NCBI GenBank assembly: GCA_012976225.1
Contig: JAAVVG010000001.1
Location: 1 to 64,000 of the forward strand
DNA: 64,000 bases
Source of the DNA: Golubevia sp. BC0850
Lineage: Eukaryota > Basidiomycota > Exobasidiomycetes > Golubeviales > Golubeviaceae
Reading direction: 5' to 3'
Positions 1-11,003 of the stretch are shown here, piece after piece. Under the pieces are notes generated by a model. That model searched no databases, was not told the DNA's origin, and was given only the letters and a program-made list of their open reading frames with translations. How positions within the stretch are numbered: position 1 is the first letter of the stretch; each line of letters starts with the position of its first letter. The translations under genes were made by a program, and so were the position numbers.

Positions 1-300
1 GTTCCACTTCGAGTTCTCTCATCGGTGGGAGGAGCTCTCTCAGGAGAAAAGATGCCTTGTCCTCCGGAGTTGAGTAGACCCTCTGGTTGACGACGTCCCT
101 GAGAGGAGGGATGTAACCCTAACCCTAACCCGAAGACTGTAAATTCCTGTGACATTGAGTCCGTAGTGGTCGCGATCTTCCTTTGATTGCATTGAAGAGT
201 TGAGCAGAGGATGTTGGATGAAGAGAGATCTGATAATTGGCAGGAAACCTCGCTCAAGATTCTCAAACCTCAAAAACCCTAGTAAATATCTCAGCCTCAG
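1..300 (-). mobile_element. Probable decayed LINE reverse-transcriptase fragment
   Basis: On the minus strand one frame reads through a segment containing 'AQLFNAIKGRSRP' and then, after the telomere-like tract, 'IPPLRDVV' and 'STPEDKASFLLRELLPP'. The second block resembles the stretch just upstream of the reverse-transcriptase core in fungal non-LTR retrotransposons, where a P-P-L-R motif is followed by a 'TPEEKA..L...FFP'-like segment. The frame carries stops inside the telomeric tract and another farther upstream, so it is not intact. The rest of the element would lie to the left, outside the window. The family match is from memory of the motif only. A host exon is the alternative. Confidence 0.35.
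115..131. repeat. Interstitial TTAGGG telomere-type tract
   Basis: Seventeen bases read AACCCT AACCCT AACCC on the plus strand. On the minus strand this is TTCGGG followed by two TTAGGG units and TTA, counting the adjoining bases. TTAGGG is the common basidiomycete telomere repeat. The tract lies inside the putative LINE fragment, in the same frame as the coding-like blocks on both sides. Confidence 0.8.
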
Positions 301-464
301 TGAAGTAAACAAGAAATAAAGACACAGAGAACCATCATTGATATTGATTTGCTATTGTAATTGAACTCTGTACACCATATCAGAAAGAAAAGGAGAGCGG
401 AGAAACCAAAAAGACCAAGTATCTACAACCATTTTGCGCAATCCCTTTGACACAGCTCAGCATC

Positions 465-3400
465 CTATTTCTTCTCCTTCACGAACAATGTTAACCAAAG
501 ATAACTCAAAAGGGTGAAACCCAAACTCATAGCAACAAGAGTGAGTTCATCTACCCAAAGATTTCGAGTGTTGAAACCGAAAGAAGAAATGATAGAAGCG
601 GCAGGAACGTCTATTGAGATTCCATATTTGGTTTCTTTGAGAGAAAGAGTCCTCAATTCGTTGACGATGAGAGCTTCGTAAGCAGCATGGTAGAAGGAGA
701 GATGTTGTAGCCATCTCAAGTAGGATGGGATTCGGTCCCTGTTGATGAGGAGACCTGCAAACAGCAGTGAGAACAGCACTGTGTAAAAGAGAAAAGAGTC
801 AGTTCCTTTAGGTTTTATAGTTTTGAAGATAGTGAAGCTTTGGCTTACTGGTCAATGATCCGACCAAGTTGGCGACTCCAGTGTCACTGATGGCTATCGA
901 GATGAAGAAGACGGCCGACGAAGCAGCTAGAGAGAAGAAAACCAGTGTTCTGGAAGTGGAAGGAAATGAGAGTGCAAGGGTTAGAGAAGGGAGCTCGCTG
1001 AAATCCAGCAATTTGACTCGCTGACAGCAGCAACTTACAAGATGAACTGGAGATGGAAAAGACACGAAAAGCAAACGGTAAGTCCTATGATGAAATCTCT
1101 CCTTGTTTCCCATGCATGAACTCACCTTCCAGAACTCAGCGACTCCAGGAACCAGACCAACGAGGAAATAAACAATACCACCCAGAAGGAAAGGCGGAAT
1201 GACTCTCAAAGGAAGGATGTCAAACATCAACTTCGAAGTGAAGTAAGTCAAAGGAGAGTAATAACCATTTGCTCTTTCCCTAACAAAGAGAGCTCTTTCA
1301 TTAGCGAAGACTCCAAGTGAAGTGAGAGTTGATAGACCAAAGAGAGTTAAGATGAAGAAGAAGAGTCCAAGACGATTCTGAAATCCAGCGATATCAAGCG
1401 ATAAATCATGATAGAGTAGACCGCAGAATACTGGGGAAGAGTGAAAGGAGAGGTTAGTGGACGAGACTCGAGCGAGAAGAGGGAGGTGAAGAAGCAGCTT
1501 GGACTTACAAGCAGTGACTACAGCCATAGCGTAATGAGCTAGCATTAACATGGGATTTCTATAAAGATTCTTGAAGGCTCTTCCACTTAGAATAGTGAAT
1601 TGGGTCCAAAGACTAGCTTTCTTATAAGAACCTAAGATTTCGAAATTACCCATAACTGAAGGATTTCCATTAGCAGAAGCAGTTCCACTTCCATTTCCAG
1701 ATCCAAAAGCATCAATCTCTTCTTTGATTTCCTTGGAGATTGGACTTGCCTTATAAGCGTCTAGTAGAACTGCTAATTTCGGAGGAGTAACCACACCCAA
1801 AAGAGATCGATGTTGACCTTTGGAAAAGGCATATCTTAGGTTCTGAGCTAGCCTAGAAGTCTTGGTTCTCAATCTTACTCCACTGTTTCCGTTTCCATCT
1901 ACGATCGAATTAGGTCTTGTTCGTAATTCCGTGTCTTCAGATCCGGAAGTTGCAGCTCCTGCGCCAGCGTTCGGATTCGTGTTACTAGATCCAATTCCAG
2001 CTTCTTCATCTCGATAAGATTCGTTGATGACTTCTGATGGAATCTCTTGAGAAGGAGTTGAGTCCCCAGCTTCGGCAGTTAAGTCTATGAGATGATCAGC
2101 TAAGTTGTATCCAGGAGGACAAGCGTGACCTATATCCTCAAAGTACTGAACTGCTTTATCCATCCTACCACAATAGACAGTTTGACCTTTTGCTAGAAGA
2201 AGGAGTTGATCAAACATTGCTACGATGTTAGATCTAGGTTGGTGAATCGAGAAGACGACAGTTCTATTGTAGTCTTTGGCAAGAGTGACTAGACTCTCAA
2301 TGACGTTGTAAGCATTGTATGCATCTAGGAAGGGGGAACAGAGCAACGTTAGTTAGGAGAGGAAAGGCAAAAGGCATCGAATTGACAGTCCAGACTCACC
2401 CAATCCCGAAGTCGGTTCATCACAGAAGAGAATCGAAGGAGAGGTAACGAGTTCACAGGCAATGGAAACCCTTCTCTGTTCACCACCTGAGATAGATCTA
2501 TTAGTACTACTTCCAATCCTAGAATCCTTAATCCCCAAAATCCCCAACTCTTGCATTGTTTCCAAAGTTCTAAACTTCTTAGCTTCGTAGCTCATATCTC
2601 TCGGTAATCTGAGTAGCGCAGAATACAAGACTGTTTCATAAACCGTTAGAGTAGGTAGTAAAGTGTCTTGTTGATCCACGAACCCAACAACCCGATTAAA
2701 AGAAGCATCATCAATGACTCTTCCGTTAATCAAAACTCTACCACCAACGATTCCTCTTTTGTTTCTTCTAGCCAGTAAATCCAAAAAGGTAGTTTTTCCA
2801 GCTCCAGAAGCTCCAACGATACTCAAGACCTCACCAGGTTTGACACATCCAGTAATCCCTTCCAAAACCAATTTCCCACCAACTGAATATTTCAAGTTCT
2901 CAAAATGAATAGAAGCAGGCGTATGGTCCTTCATTAATCTGTTAGCTTCTTCTTCTGGTAACCTAACATTTCCTAAACCTTCATGTTTATCATGTTTACC
3001 TAGATAGAACAGTCCCAAACTAGAAAGTAAAACGAAAAGGATTGCGAAAGCTGCTGAGAAAGCTACCCAGAAGAAAGATCCTTGAGGTGGTAGAGGGGAT
3101 TCGTATCCTGGAACCTGTGAATAATGAAGACATTCTCCCGAAGAACAGGAGAGATAGATGGCATCGTCTCCAAAGACGTCTGAGATTAAAGAGTTCATTC
3201 CTGGCTCTGAGAATTTGCAGGCTCGAGAATCGTGGGCTCCGTTGTGACAAGAGAGGAATCCTGGTCCATGAATCTCTTCGGTCAGGAAGTCAGAGATGTC
3301 TTAAGAGGAGTAGAGGGGAGGGGGAGGAGAATGGGGAATGGAGATCAGTCTCCCAACTCAACGTCTCCCTCTGTCTCTGTTCCTCTCTGGAACCCCCTCT

Positions 3401-4590
3401 GCTCCTATAAGCTCAGCCCCTTGCATATTCCAGGGCTCTCATCTGCAGTTCCACTGCCAGGCTCTATCTCCAGCTCTCCTGTCCTCTTAAGCTTCCAACT
3501 CACCAATTGACCCAGACTCCCCACAGAGCATTCTTCCAGGAATACAAGAACATTTCACTTTCTTACATTCCGTCCTAGTATTATTACTGTTCTCAGTTCT
3601 CTCCAAAGTAGAATCACATTCTTCCAAAGCGCAGTAGAAAGATTCCTTTGGACCTATGTAGAATTGAAAGGCACAGGTTTCTTCCTGTAAAGGTACAACC
3701 TATGATCAGCCACCTCAACTCAATTTGCTATCATCCATTTGCCAGAGAAGGAAGGATGGAGAGGGAGAGGAGGATTGGAACTCACCTGCGTATCACAATC
3801 AAAAGCCACAGTAGGAGGTCTACCAGGTAGCATATCGGTAATCTTCTTGTTAGTAACATCACATTGTTGAAAGCTTTTCTTGATTGGTAAACCACCTGTA
3901 TAACAAGTTCCATTTTCTCCTAATCTATCTCCACCGATCAACATTTCTGAACAGGAGGAATCTGATTGACAGACATTGCAAGTTTGACCTGCGAAACCTG
4001 GCGAGCAACATTGATCGTCGTCTGCTTCTCGAGGGAATCTTTTGGTTCCATCTATAGGAGATCCGCAGAGAGGTGAGAGCTGGGGAGGAGGGAAAGAGGG
4101 AAAGGGTTAGTGGCAAGTGGCTGAGCTTGGAAAGGGAAGAGGTGGACTTACACAATCTTGACCACCATAACCTGTTGGACATGAACATAGACCATCATAT
4201 TCAGAACATTCTCCAAATTGACCGCAGTTGTAGGAAGGAAGTTGACAATCTGAGAGAAGAAGAGGAGTTGGGAGTTGGGAGATTAGAGAACGTGATTGAT
4301 AAGGAACTTGAACGCTCTAACTCACTGAAGCAATCTGGTTCTGGACAAGGTGGACAGTTCGGAGGTCTACTATCTAGAATGAATGGATTATACTCATATG
4401 GATCGGGACCAGATCGAGTTGATGGAGAGGAGGTTGATCGATTCGAAGCAGAGGGAGAAGCAGCCAAAGTGCAAGATGAAGATGTAAGACTGAAGCCGAT
4501 TAAAAGGATCCAGAGGGAGAGCAGATTTAATGGATTACTAGAGGTTGAATATCGTAATAGCATCTTGATCTTGAAGAGGATCCCTTTCAA
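465..4590 (-). CDS. ADP1: ADP1-type ABCG half-transporter with EGF-like ectodomain
   Basis: ATP-driven membrane transporter of the ABCG (White) family, with the architecture of yeast Adp1; the substrate is unknown. Ten exons give about 1093 residues: 4326-4590, 4152-4249, 3786-4079, 3504-3684, 2400-3299, 1509-2324, 1126-1430, 1039-1046, 849-949 and 465-778. All phases join. The order is a signal peptide, a Cys-rich region with an EGF-like module (CGQFGECSEYDGLCSC), one membrane span, an ABC domain, then the membrane domain. The ABC domain has Walker A GASGAGKTT, signature SGGEQRR and Walker B ILFCDEPTSGL. The eighth exon is only 8 nt, and skipping it breaks the frame. The gene is divergent from YVC1, with 131 bp between start codons. 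Start chosen at the ATG giving the hydrophobic leader; a second ATG lies 9 codons inside. Confidence 0.9.
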
Positions 4591-4721
4591 AAAGACCGAT
4601 ACTTCCTTGGTCGATGATTGGCTTCAAAGCTGCGAGTGTGCAGCGGTTCTCGTTTCTTCTCTCCTCTCCTCTCCCATCCCTCCTTTCCTTTTCTTCTGGA
4701 CTTGAATCATTTTAGTTAAGG
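4591..4721. promoter_or_regulatory. Shared divergent promoter, ADP1/YVC1
   Basis: Only 131 bp separate the two start codons. The segment is rich in TCTCC pyrimidine runs on the plus strand. No TATA box is obvious. The promoter role is inferred from position. Confidence 0.4.
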
Positions 4722-7700
4722 ATGTCAAGGATAGCATCTGCCAGAGCTTCTGCCATTTCCACTACGAGCAGTAGACCTCCTTCGATGGGAAGAGGGGTCG
4801 ATTTGGATGAGAACACTCCTTTACTCGAATCCGCCAACCGTACTCCCGCTGAGTTGATGGACGATGTAGATGATCAGAAGTGAGCCACAGATCTTCAATC
4901 TGGACGATGGACGATCCACCTTACCAAGATCTTAAGAGAGAGAGAGAGACGTTACTAACAAGATCTCTTTCCCCCTATATTCCCTGTCAGGGTTTACCCT
5001 TTGATCCATCTGGTTCGTAACGACATTGTTCTTACCATCGACACTCACTTATCATGGGAAGAGCTAACAAACGTGGATCTGAACTTCTCAATAGGTAAGT
5101 CTTGACGCAACTTAATTGCCTTTGATTGAAATCTCTCTGAAATCTCCATTCTCTCTTTCTCTCCAGTCCGACCTCTGGCCCTCAAGTACTCTCGTCTAAA
5201 TTCCCTAGCAATTCTCTACGTCTTACTTTTCAATCGAGTTCAATTTCAAAGAGATGCAGAAAAGGATCTAGCATTTCAAGCAGTGAATCAAACTCGAGCA
5301 TCTCTCTGCGAACTCCTAGCCTGCAAATTGCTACGAACTTTCTCTTCAGACGGTTTGGAACTGGTAACAGCTTTAACCTCAACCTTTTCACCTTTCGCAG
5401 GTGCTTCGACTAACACATTATCTTCCATGGGATTAGAAATCTCAACCTCTGAATCTTCAGGAGTCATCTTACGAAAGTCCGACCCTTCAGGTAAATCTGA
5501 TGGAAAAGATTTACCAGATTATTCTTCCAGTGCATTGTCTCTAGCCATACATTCCGGAGCCAAGAAATTCATTAGAACTCCCTTATGTCAACGATGCGTT
5601 GATGGGATTTGGAAAGGTCACGTAGTGTTATCCATCAATAGCTCTCATGCCCTAATGGGTGACAATTATAAAAAGCGTCCTCTTTCCATCTACGATCCTT
5701 CAAAAGCTCCAGTCTTAGACCACTATCGTTTGAGAGTCCCAAGAATCAGAGCTTGGTTAGAATTCGCCAATTTCATCCTGTTGCTTTTCTTCTATGTTTT
5801 AGCTCTTGGGCAAAAAGGAAATCAAAGCTGGACTTTAAATGAAACAATTTTCAGTATCTGGTTATGTGGATTTGCTCTTGATGAATTCGCTCAGTTGAAA
5901 GAACATGGTTTAGACGTTTATGCTTCTTCTCTTTTCAATTTACTAGATTCTGTCTTCTGCCTAATCTCTTTCTCTTGGTTTTTTCTCCGAATTTTCTCCC
6001 TTCATTCTGGAAGCTCAGCTCAATCAGATTTCAGTTTCGATTTATTAGCTTTAGGAGCAGTTCTCTTATGTCCACGAGTAGCGTCAACGCTAGTACAAGA
6101 TAACGTGGTTCTCCTGGCTCTCAGAGCTATGTTCTCGGATTTCCTTTTCTTTATGGCGTTGGCTATCGTTATTTTCTCCGGGTTTCTTTACGCTTTCTAT
6201 AGTCTAAGTGATAGAGAGGAGTGGTCTCTTGGAGGTATCGCTTGGTTGATGTTGAAGATTTGGTTTGTGAGTTCTTTCGAGATTTGAAAGCTTGTTCCGC
6301 TGTGATCTGATCTCTTTTTCTGTCTCTATGTTTATCATCTGGGTATGACAGGGGTCGTCTTATGCTGGTTTCGATTCGGCTCATTCTTTTTCGGATCTTT
6401 TAGGACCTCCATTGATGGTTTTATTCGCTATTATGAGGTAAGTTCGAACTTCTACATCTCAACCCCACCTTCCAGAAAAGACCACCTTTCTGACACTAAT
6501 CTGATCTTCGACCTGGTTCTTTTCTAGTAACACTCTTCTCTTGACAGTGCTCATCTCGCTCCTTTCCAACACGTTCATGCTGGTCAGTCAGAATGCTGCT
6601 GAAGAGGTCGCCTATCTGCATGCTTGCAAGACCTTCTCTGGATTGACATCAGATGCAGTTTTAAGTTATGTCCCTCCATTGGTGAGTAGAACTCTATCCT
6701 TCCATTCTGCTGTCGATTCATTCTTCTGACCCAAGATTTTGTCCTCGTCAGAACCTAATCGGTTTCACTGTCATCATGCCTTTGTCGTTCGTCCTCTCTC
6801 CAAGATGGCTTCACAAAGTCAACGTTCTCTTGATCAGAACTACTTCGTTCCCAATCCTTCTAACGATTAGATTCTTCCAAAGACATTCTTTCAAGAAAGG
6901 GTTAGAGCTAACTGCAGAGAAAGCAAGTTCCTGGTTACCTATTCCTTCAACTGGTAAAGCCGAGTTGGACGTCATTGAAAGGGTCTTCTCGTTAGAACAC
7001 GAGTCGAATGGCAATTTGACGTTCGAAGATGCGGGAGAAAGAGAAGCTGAAGAGCAACTGAGAAGTGAAGATTCTCCTATGGAGTATGGAAGTGCTCTCA
7101 GTGACGCTAAGAACAAGAAGAAGGAAAAGGCTAAAGGAGTTGAAGAGGATGTGGAAGAAGATCAAGGACTTGAGAATCAACATACACCAAGAGGTTCAAA
7201 ACAGTCCAGATCCTCAATCAGTAGCTCGATCAATGAAGGAGGCTTCTCAGACAATCCACCTCTTACTCCTTCAACCCCAAACCAACCCTACAGTTCTTCC
7301 GTTCGTGGTAGGGACAATAATGTCACTAGAAGGGCAGGTGGAAGAAGGGTCGAAGTTTCGAATCCTAGAGGGCTGGGTTCTCTTTCTTCACCTTTAGCTA
7401 GGTTATTTGGTGGAGGTGATAGGAGGAGCATATCCCCAAACTTCGCTCAGAGGATTGAAAACAATTCAATGCCGAACTTACATCAACATCAAGATTATGC
7501 TCAACCCAATGCGATTTCGAAAGGAACTTTCAGAGATGATAATCAAGTTCAACCGCATTCTGAAGGAATGAGTTACGTCCCTAGAGAATTGATAGATCGA
7601 TTGGAGTTGATTGAGAAGAGGAGTGAAAGGATTGAGGTGAGTCAAGTTCAGGGGGATTGAGGGAATGATATTGAAGGTAGATTCTAACTGTTCTAAGCTA

Positions 7701-7838
7701 TTCTCATTTTTTCATTCTTCTAGGATCTATTGAGTAAAGTAGGTGAAACGACATGGCCCAATGTTGACATTCGTGCTTCGCAAACTGACTTGCACTTTCT
7801 TGTCCTTTCGATTCTCCCAGCTCGTCGAACAATCTTGA
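4722..7838 (+). CDS. YVC1: TRP-type vacuolar cation channel (Yvc1/TRPY)
   Basis: Member of the fungal TRPY family, which releases Ca2+ from the vacuole on stretch, Ca2+ or oxidative signals. Exons 4722-4879, 4991-5094, 5167-6266, 6352-6437, 6528-6681, 6752-7636, 7724-7738 and 7821-7838 join in frame to about 839 residues. The N-terminal cytosolic part (KVYPLIHLVRNDIV) is followed by a run of membrane spans. The pore region, built across two introns, reads WFGSSYAGFDSAHSFSDLLG and then 'LFAIMSNTLLLTVLISLLSN', the family's best conserved block. The C-terminus is charged and disordered, ending in a short coiled coil (ELIDRLELIEKRSERIEDLL). The last two exons are 15 and 18 nt and give the end KLVEQS. 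If the final intron is kept, the frame runs on to 7975. Confidence 0.9.
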
Positions 7839-8260
7839 GCTTCGAACACTCTCCATTGCTTATGGCTTTCTGTTCTTTCTCTTCTGGCTTCTCTCATCCA
7901 ATCACTCTAATGAAACCTTTTTCTTGTAGATGCTCGAAACTTTTGATATCACTCGCAAGTCTGATTCATCTTTGAAAACGTGTTGAATCTGAAACCAAAT
8001 CTGATCAGCGCAAGAGGGAGCAGGAGAAAAATCCATCGAAGTGTTCAGCGCGCACAAGAACGCCAAACTAGCCGAATTTGTTGCTGTTTAGGTTTCGAAT
8101 TCTAAAACTTCTAAAAGGACAGAGATAAGTTGGAACAACACAAATGAATTTCTAGTTTTAAGTTTCACTACTTTTGGATACTCTTCTGTAATTGCATCTT
8201 TGAATCAAAGGAGAGGATGAAAAGGCTTCATTGACAAAAGACCGAACTTTCTCGAATCCT
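7839..8260. other. Convergent 3' intergenic region, YVC1/AHA1
   Basis: About 420 bp between two gene ends. It presumably holds both 3' UTRs. I see no ORF with coding character and no RNA gene. Confidence 0.5.
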
Positions 8261-10084
8261 TTACAGCATCGTTCCCAATCTGTGCGAAAGAGAAGGAGAA
8301 AAGATATGAGAGAAAAGAAAGAGAGAGGGTATATTAGAAAAAGGGTTTATCAGGAGGAGAAAAAGAAGGAGGTAGATAAAGAAACGAGAAGGAAGAGGAT
8401 ACCCAAGCCCAACAGCCAATTTCTACCTTCCGATTCCACCTCTCTTCCATCGGGCCCTTCACTTCCATCGCTTCTCCCAACTAGTATCCTCTCCTTCTTC
8501 ATTTCCTTCACCTTCCATCCACTCTTGTGTTCAATCACTAACCCAATAGATTTCAAACTTCTAATGTAAAACATTTCCAAAGCGTCTTTAGCCTTATCTT
8601 CTTCACTCATTGGAACGTTGCTTAACCTCAATTCCAAATGTGTAGAGTCTTCTCCTTGTCTGAGGGTGGTTTTGAGTTCTCCGAAATGATTGGCAGGCCA
8701 GGTTGGAGGCCTCCATTTCTGAACTAAAGAAGTTGGTTCTTCAGAGGAATTGATGGTTCCATTGACGTTTCCTCCGAAGAGCGAGAAGGGAGACCCAGGA
8801 GTGGTTGAAAACTTAGGATGAGAGGACGTATATCGGAGGTAGAAAGGAAAGGGAGGCAGGGGTGGAAGTGGGAGATAGGAAATCAAAAGAGAGACCCGAA
8901 GAGGGAAAAGGAGAAGCTTGGGAATGTAAGTTACTATCTTTTGACAATATTCAAAATACTTTTATGGGGGTTTCTTGAATGGATAACTCACCTCAGCAGG
9001 AGCTCTAGACCACATTGGAATCTTAGCAGGATTGGTTAACAAATCCCATAAATCTTTAGCTTCAATTGCTAAAGTAGCTTCCACCACCACATCCTTAGTA
9101 GCAGTACTAATTCCTTTCGTCTTCTTTTCACTTTCAGCTGGGGTTGAAACCGAAGCTGAAGGAGCTGGAGTAGATTTTGGAGCTGCCGTTGTAGAAGTTG
9201 AAGAAGCTGGTAGAGGAGCAGGAGTTGAAGTACCGGAACCACCAGCTGGACTTGCGTGACCTAGATCAGCAGCGTGCGTTTCAATTAAAGTAGAACGGAA
9301 AGAGTGAAAATGAGGGAGTAGAGATGGAGCTAGCTGTTTTCTAACTAGGTTGTAGATTGGAGTCGAGGTGCTTGAATTGGCTGATGTCATGGTGGTTTCG
9401 AACTGGGAAGAGAAATGAGAGATAGAATTAGACTTGAAGGAGCAAGAAAGAGAGAGAGAGAAAAATGATGATACTCACTCTGTATTCATCTCCATCATCT
9501 TCAATCTCATGAGAGACCTCTGGCCAAGTCATGGTTCCTTTGACTTCTGTTCCATCTTTGGCGATACCTGGTAATGAATGAGCATCATTGGATATGGTGA
9601 TTGCAATGGAGAGAGCATCCTTCAGAAACGAGTTCTAATCTTTCTCCATCTCCCTCTCCAGCTCCTCCTCTCACACCGACTCAACCTAAGTCGGCTCTCT
9701 ACCAATGCTAGGGCACACTCTGTCTTTTGCTACTCACCTACCCAACCCAAACCGACCTGAACATCATAGATTGTGATCAATTTACCCTTCCTGTTTCCGA
9801 GCTCACAATCTCCATCAAAGCTGGAAAGTTCATCGATTCTAACTTCTCCCGCTTCTTCATCCGAAACCGACTTTCCAACCAAATTCTGTTTGAAATAGTT
9901 TTTGGCCCAAGGAGTGCATCCTTTGGTCTTCCAGTGATAGTGCTGGAGGGAAGGAGGGAAGGAGAAATGAGAAGAAAGAGGCAGAGAGGAATAGAATCAG
10001 TTGACTACCCACTACCCTCCCTATCTTGTAGTTTGAATAGAATGAAATTGAGAGAATGATGCTAACCTTGTTCCAATCAGACAT
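8261..10084 (-). CDS. AHA1: Activator of Hsp90 ATPase (Aha1)
   Basis: Cytosolic co-chaperone that binds Hsp90 and stimulates its ATPase. Six exons join in frame: 10067-10084, 9738-9942, 9479-9567, 8992-9402, 8543-8811 and 8261-8279, giving about 336 residues, the usual family length. The Aha1_N domain opens with MSDWNK, then HYHWKTKGCTPWAKNYF, and holds KGTMTWPEVSHEIEDDGDEY. A disordered Ala/Ser/Pro linker follows, then the AHSA1 domain with LWDLLTNPAKIPMWSRAPAE and WRPPTWPANHFGELKTTL. The terminal exon supplies the end IGLGTML, as expected for the family. Reading through the last intron instead gives a longer tail that stops at 8350. The first exon is just 18 nt. Confidence 0.9.
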
Positions 10085-11003
10085 TGAAAATGAAGATGTG
10101 CTGTTGATAGTCTTAATTCTTGATTGGAAGATCCACATCGAGACAACTTTCTCCTTCACTCGTCCTCCCACCTTCTAGAAGCTTCTTCCAGCCGGGCACA
10201 GGGAAATCCATTTGAAAGAAACATGATTATATTGTTAATAGATATAAAATAGTAATTTTCTGATATACAAAACAAGACATTTGATTTGGGTGAAACATTA
10301 GATTCTATCTTGACTAGTCATCGAAAGAGTTGGTGGGAACTGGGAAGGAAACAAGTGAGAGAAGAGAAAAGAAAAAGAGAGAGAGCGACAACGAATCCTA
10401 ACCCAACAAGAAAACCCCGGTTTAGATTGTGAATTAGTGTTACAAAGTAAAGAAAGAAAGGTTATTAGGGATGAATATACAAGGAAGTAAAGTAATAGTG
10501 GAGGCAAGGAAAAGAAGAGAGATCGGTCCAAGAGAACCGTAGGGGGGAGAGATTTCAGGAGCGAAGGAAGAATAACAGAATAGAAAGGAAAACAAATGAC
10601 AGCTTCTCGACTCAATAATGATAGATGTGCTTGAAGAAGAAGGGAGAGAGAGATCAAGGGGAGTTCGTTCTAAACTTGATGATCGCTTTGAGGGATGTGG
10701 GAATTGCGAGTCGAGATCTTTGAAACGAACGTTGAAGAAGTTCTTGCAGAGGCTTGAGGGGAAGGTTGTTAAGAGATGGGAAGTGAGAGAGTAGGCAGAA
10801 ATTGAGGGACTGTGGGACACATCGATTCATGAGCGTTGATGATAAGTCCGAGATCTCGGGTGAGAAGGCAAGTTGGTTCTTGGCACCAGCTTTGGATTCG
10901 AAGCATGAAAGTTGTAGAAAAAGAAGATGAGTGGCTTGGGCTCTAATTTCTTGAGATTGATGAATGCGGGCTTGGAGGTATGCGAGGTAGATTGGATTTT
11001 CGA
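10085..11003. other. Intergenic region with phosphatase 3' UTR
   Basis: About 0.9 kb between the AHA1 start and the phosphatase stop, both minus-strand genes. It should hold the phosphatase 3' UTR and the AHA1 promoter. Several minus-strand open frames (10298-11007) are Ser/Leu-rich and overlap one another in different frames, with no domain. An A/T-rich patch lies at 10224-10275. I see no supported gene. Confidence 0.45.

Noticed and set aside
4073-4705. 210-codon plus-strand ORF
   Set aside because: It is antisense to ADP1 exons with EGF-like and signal-peptide coding, and has no domain of its own.
8350-8542. AHA1 as a tail-anchored protein ending at 8350
   Set aside because: A strong acceptor at 8280 and a 19-nt exon give the family-typical end, so the hydrophobic tail is kept only as an intron-retention hypothesis.
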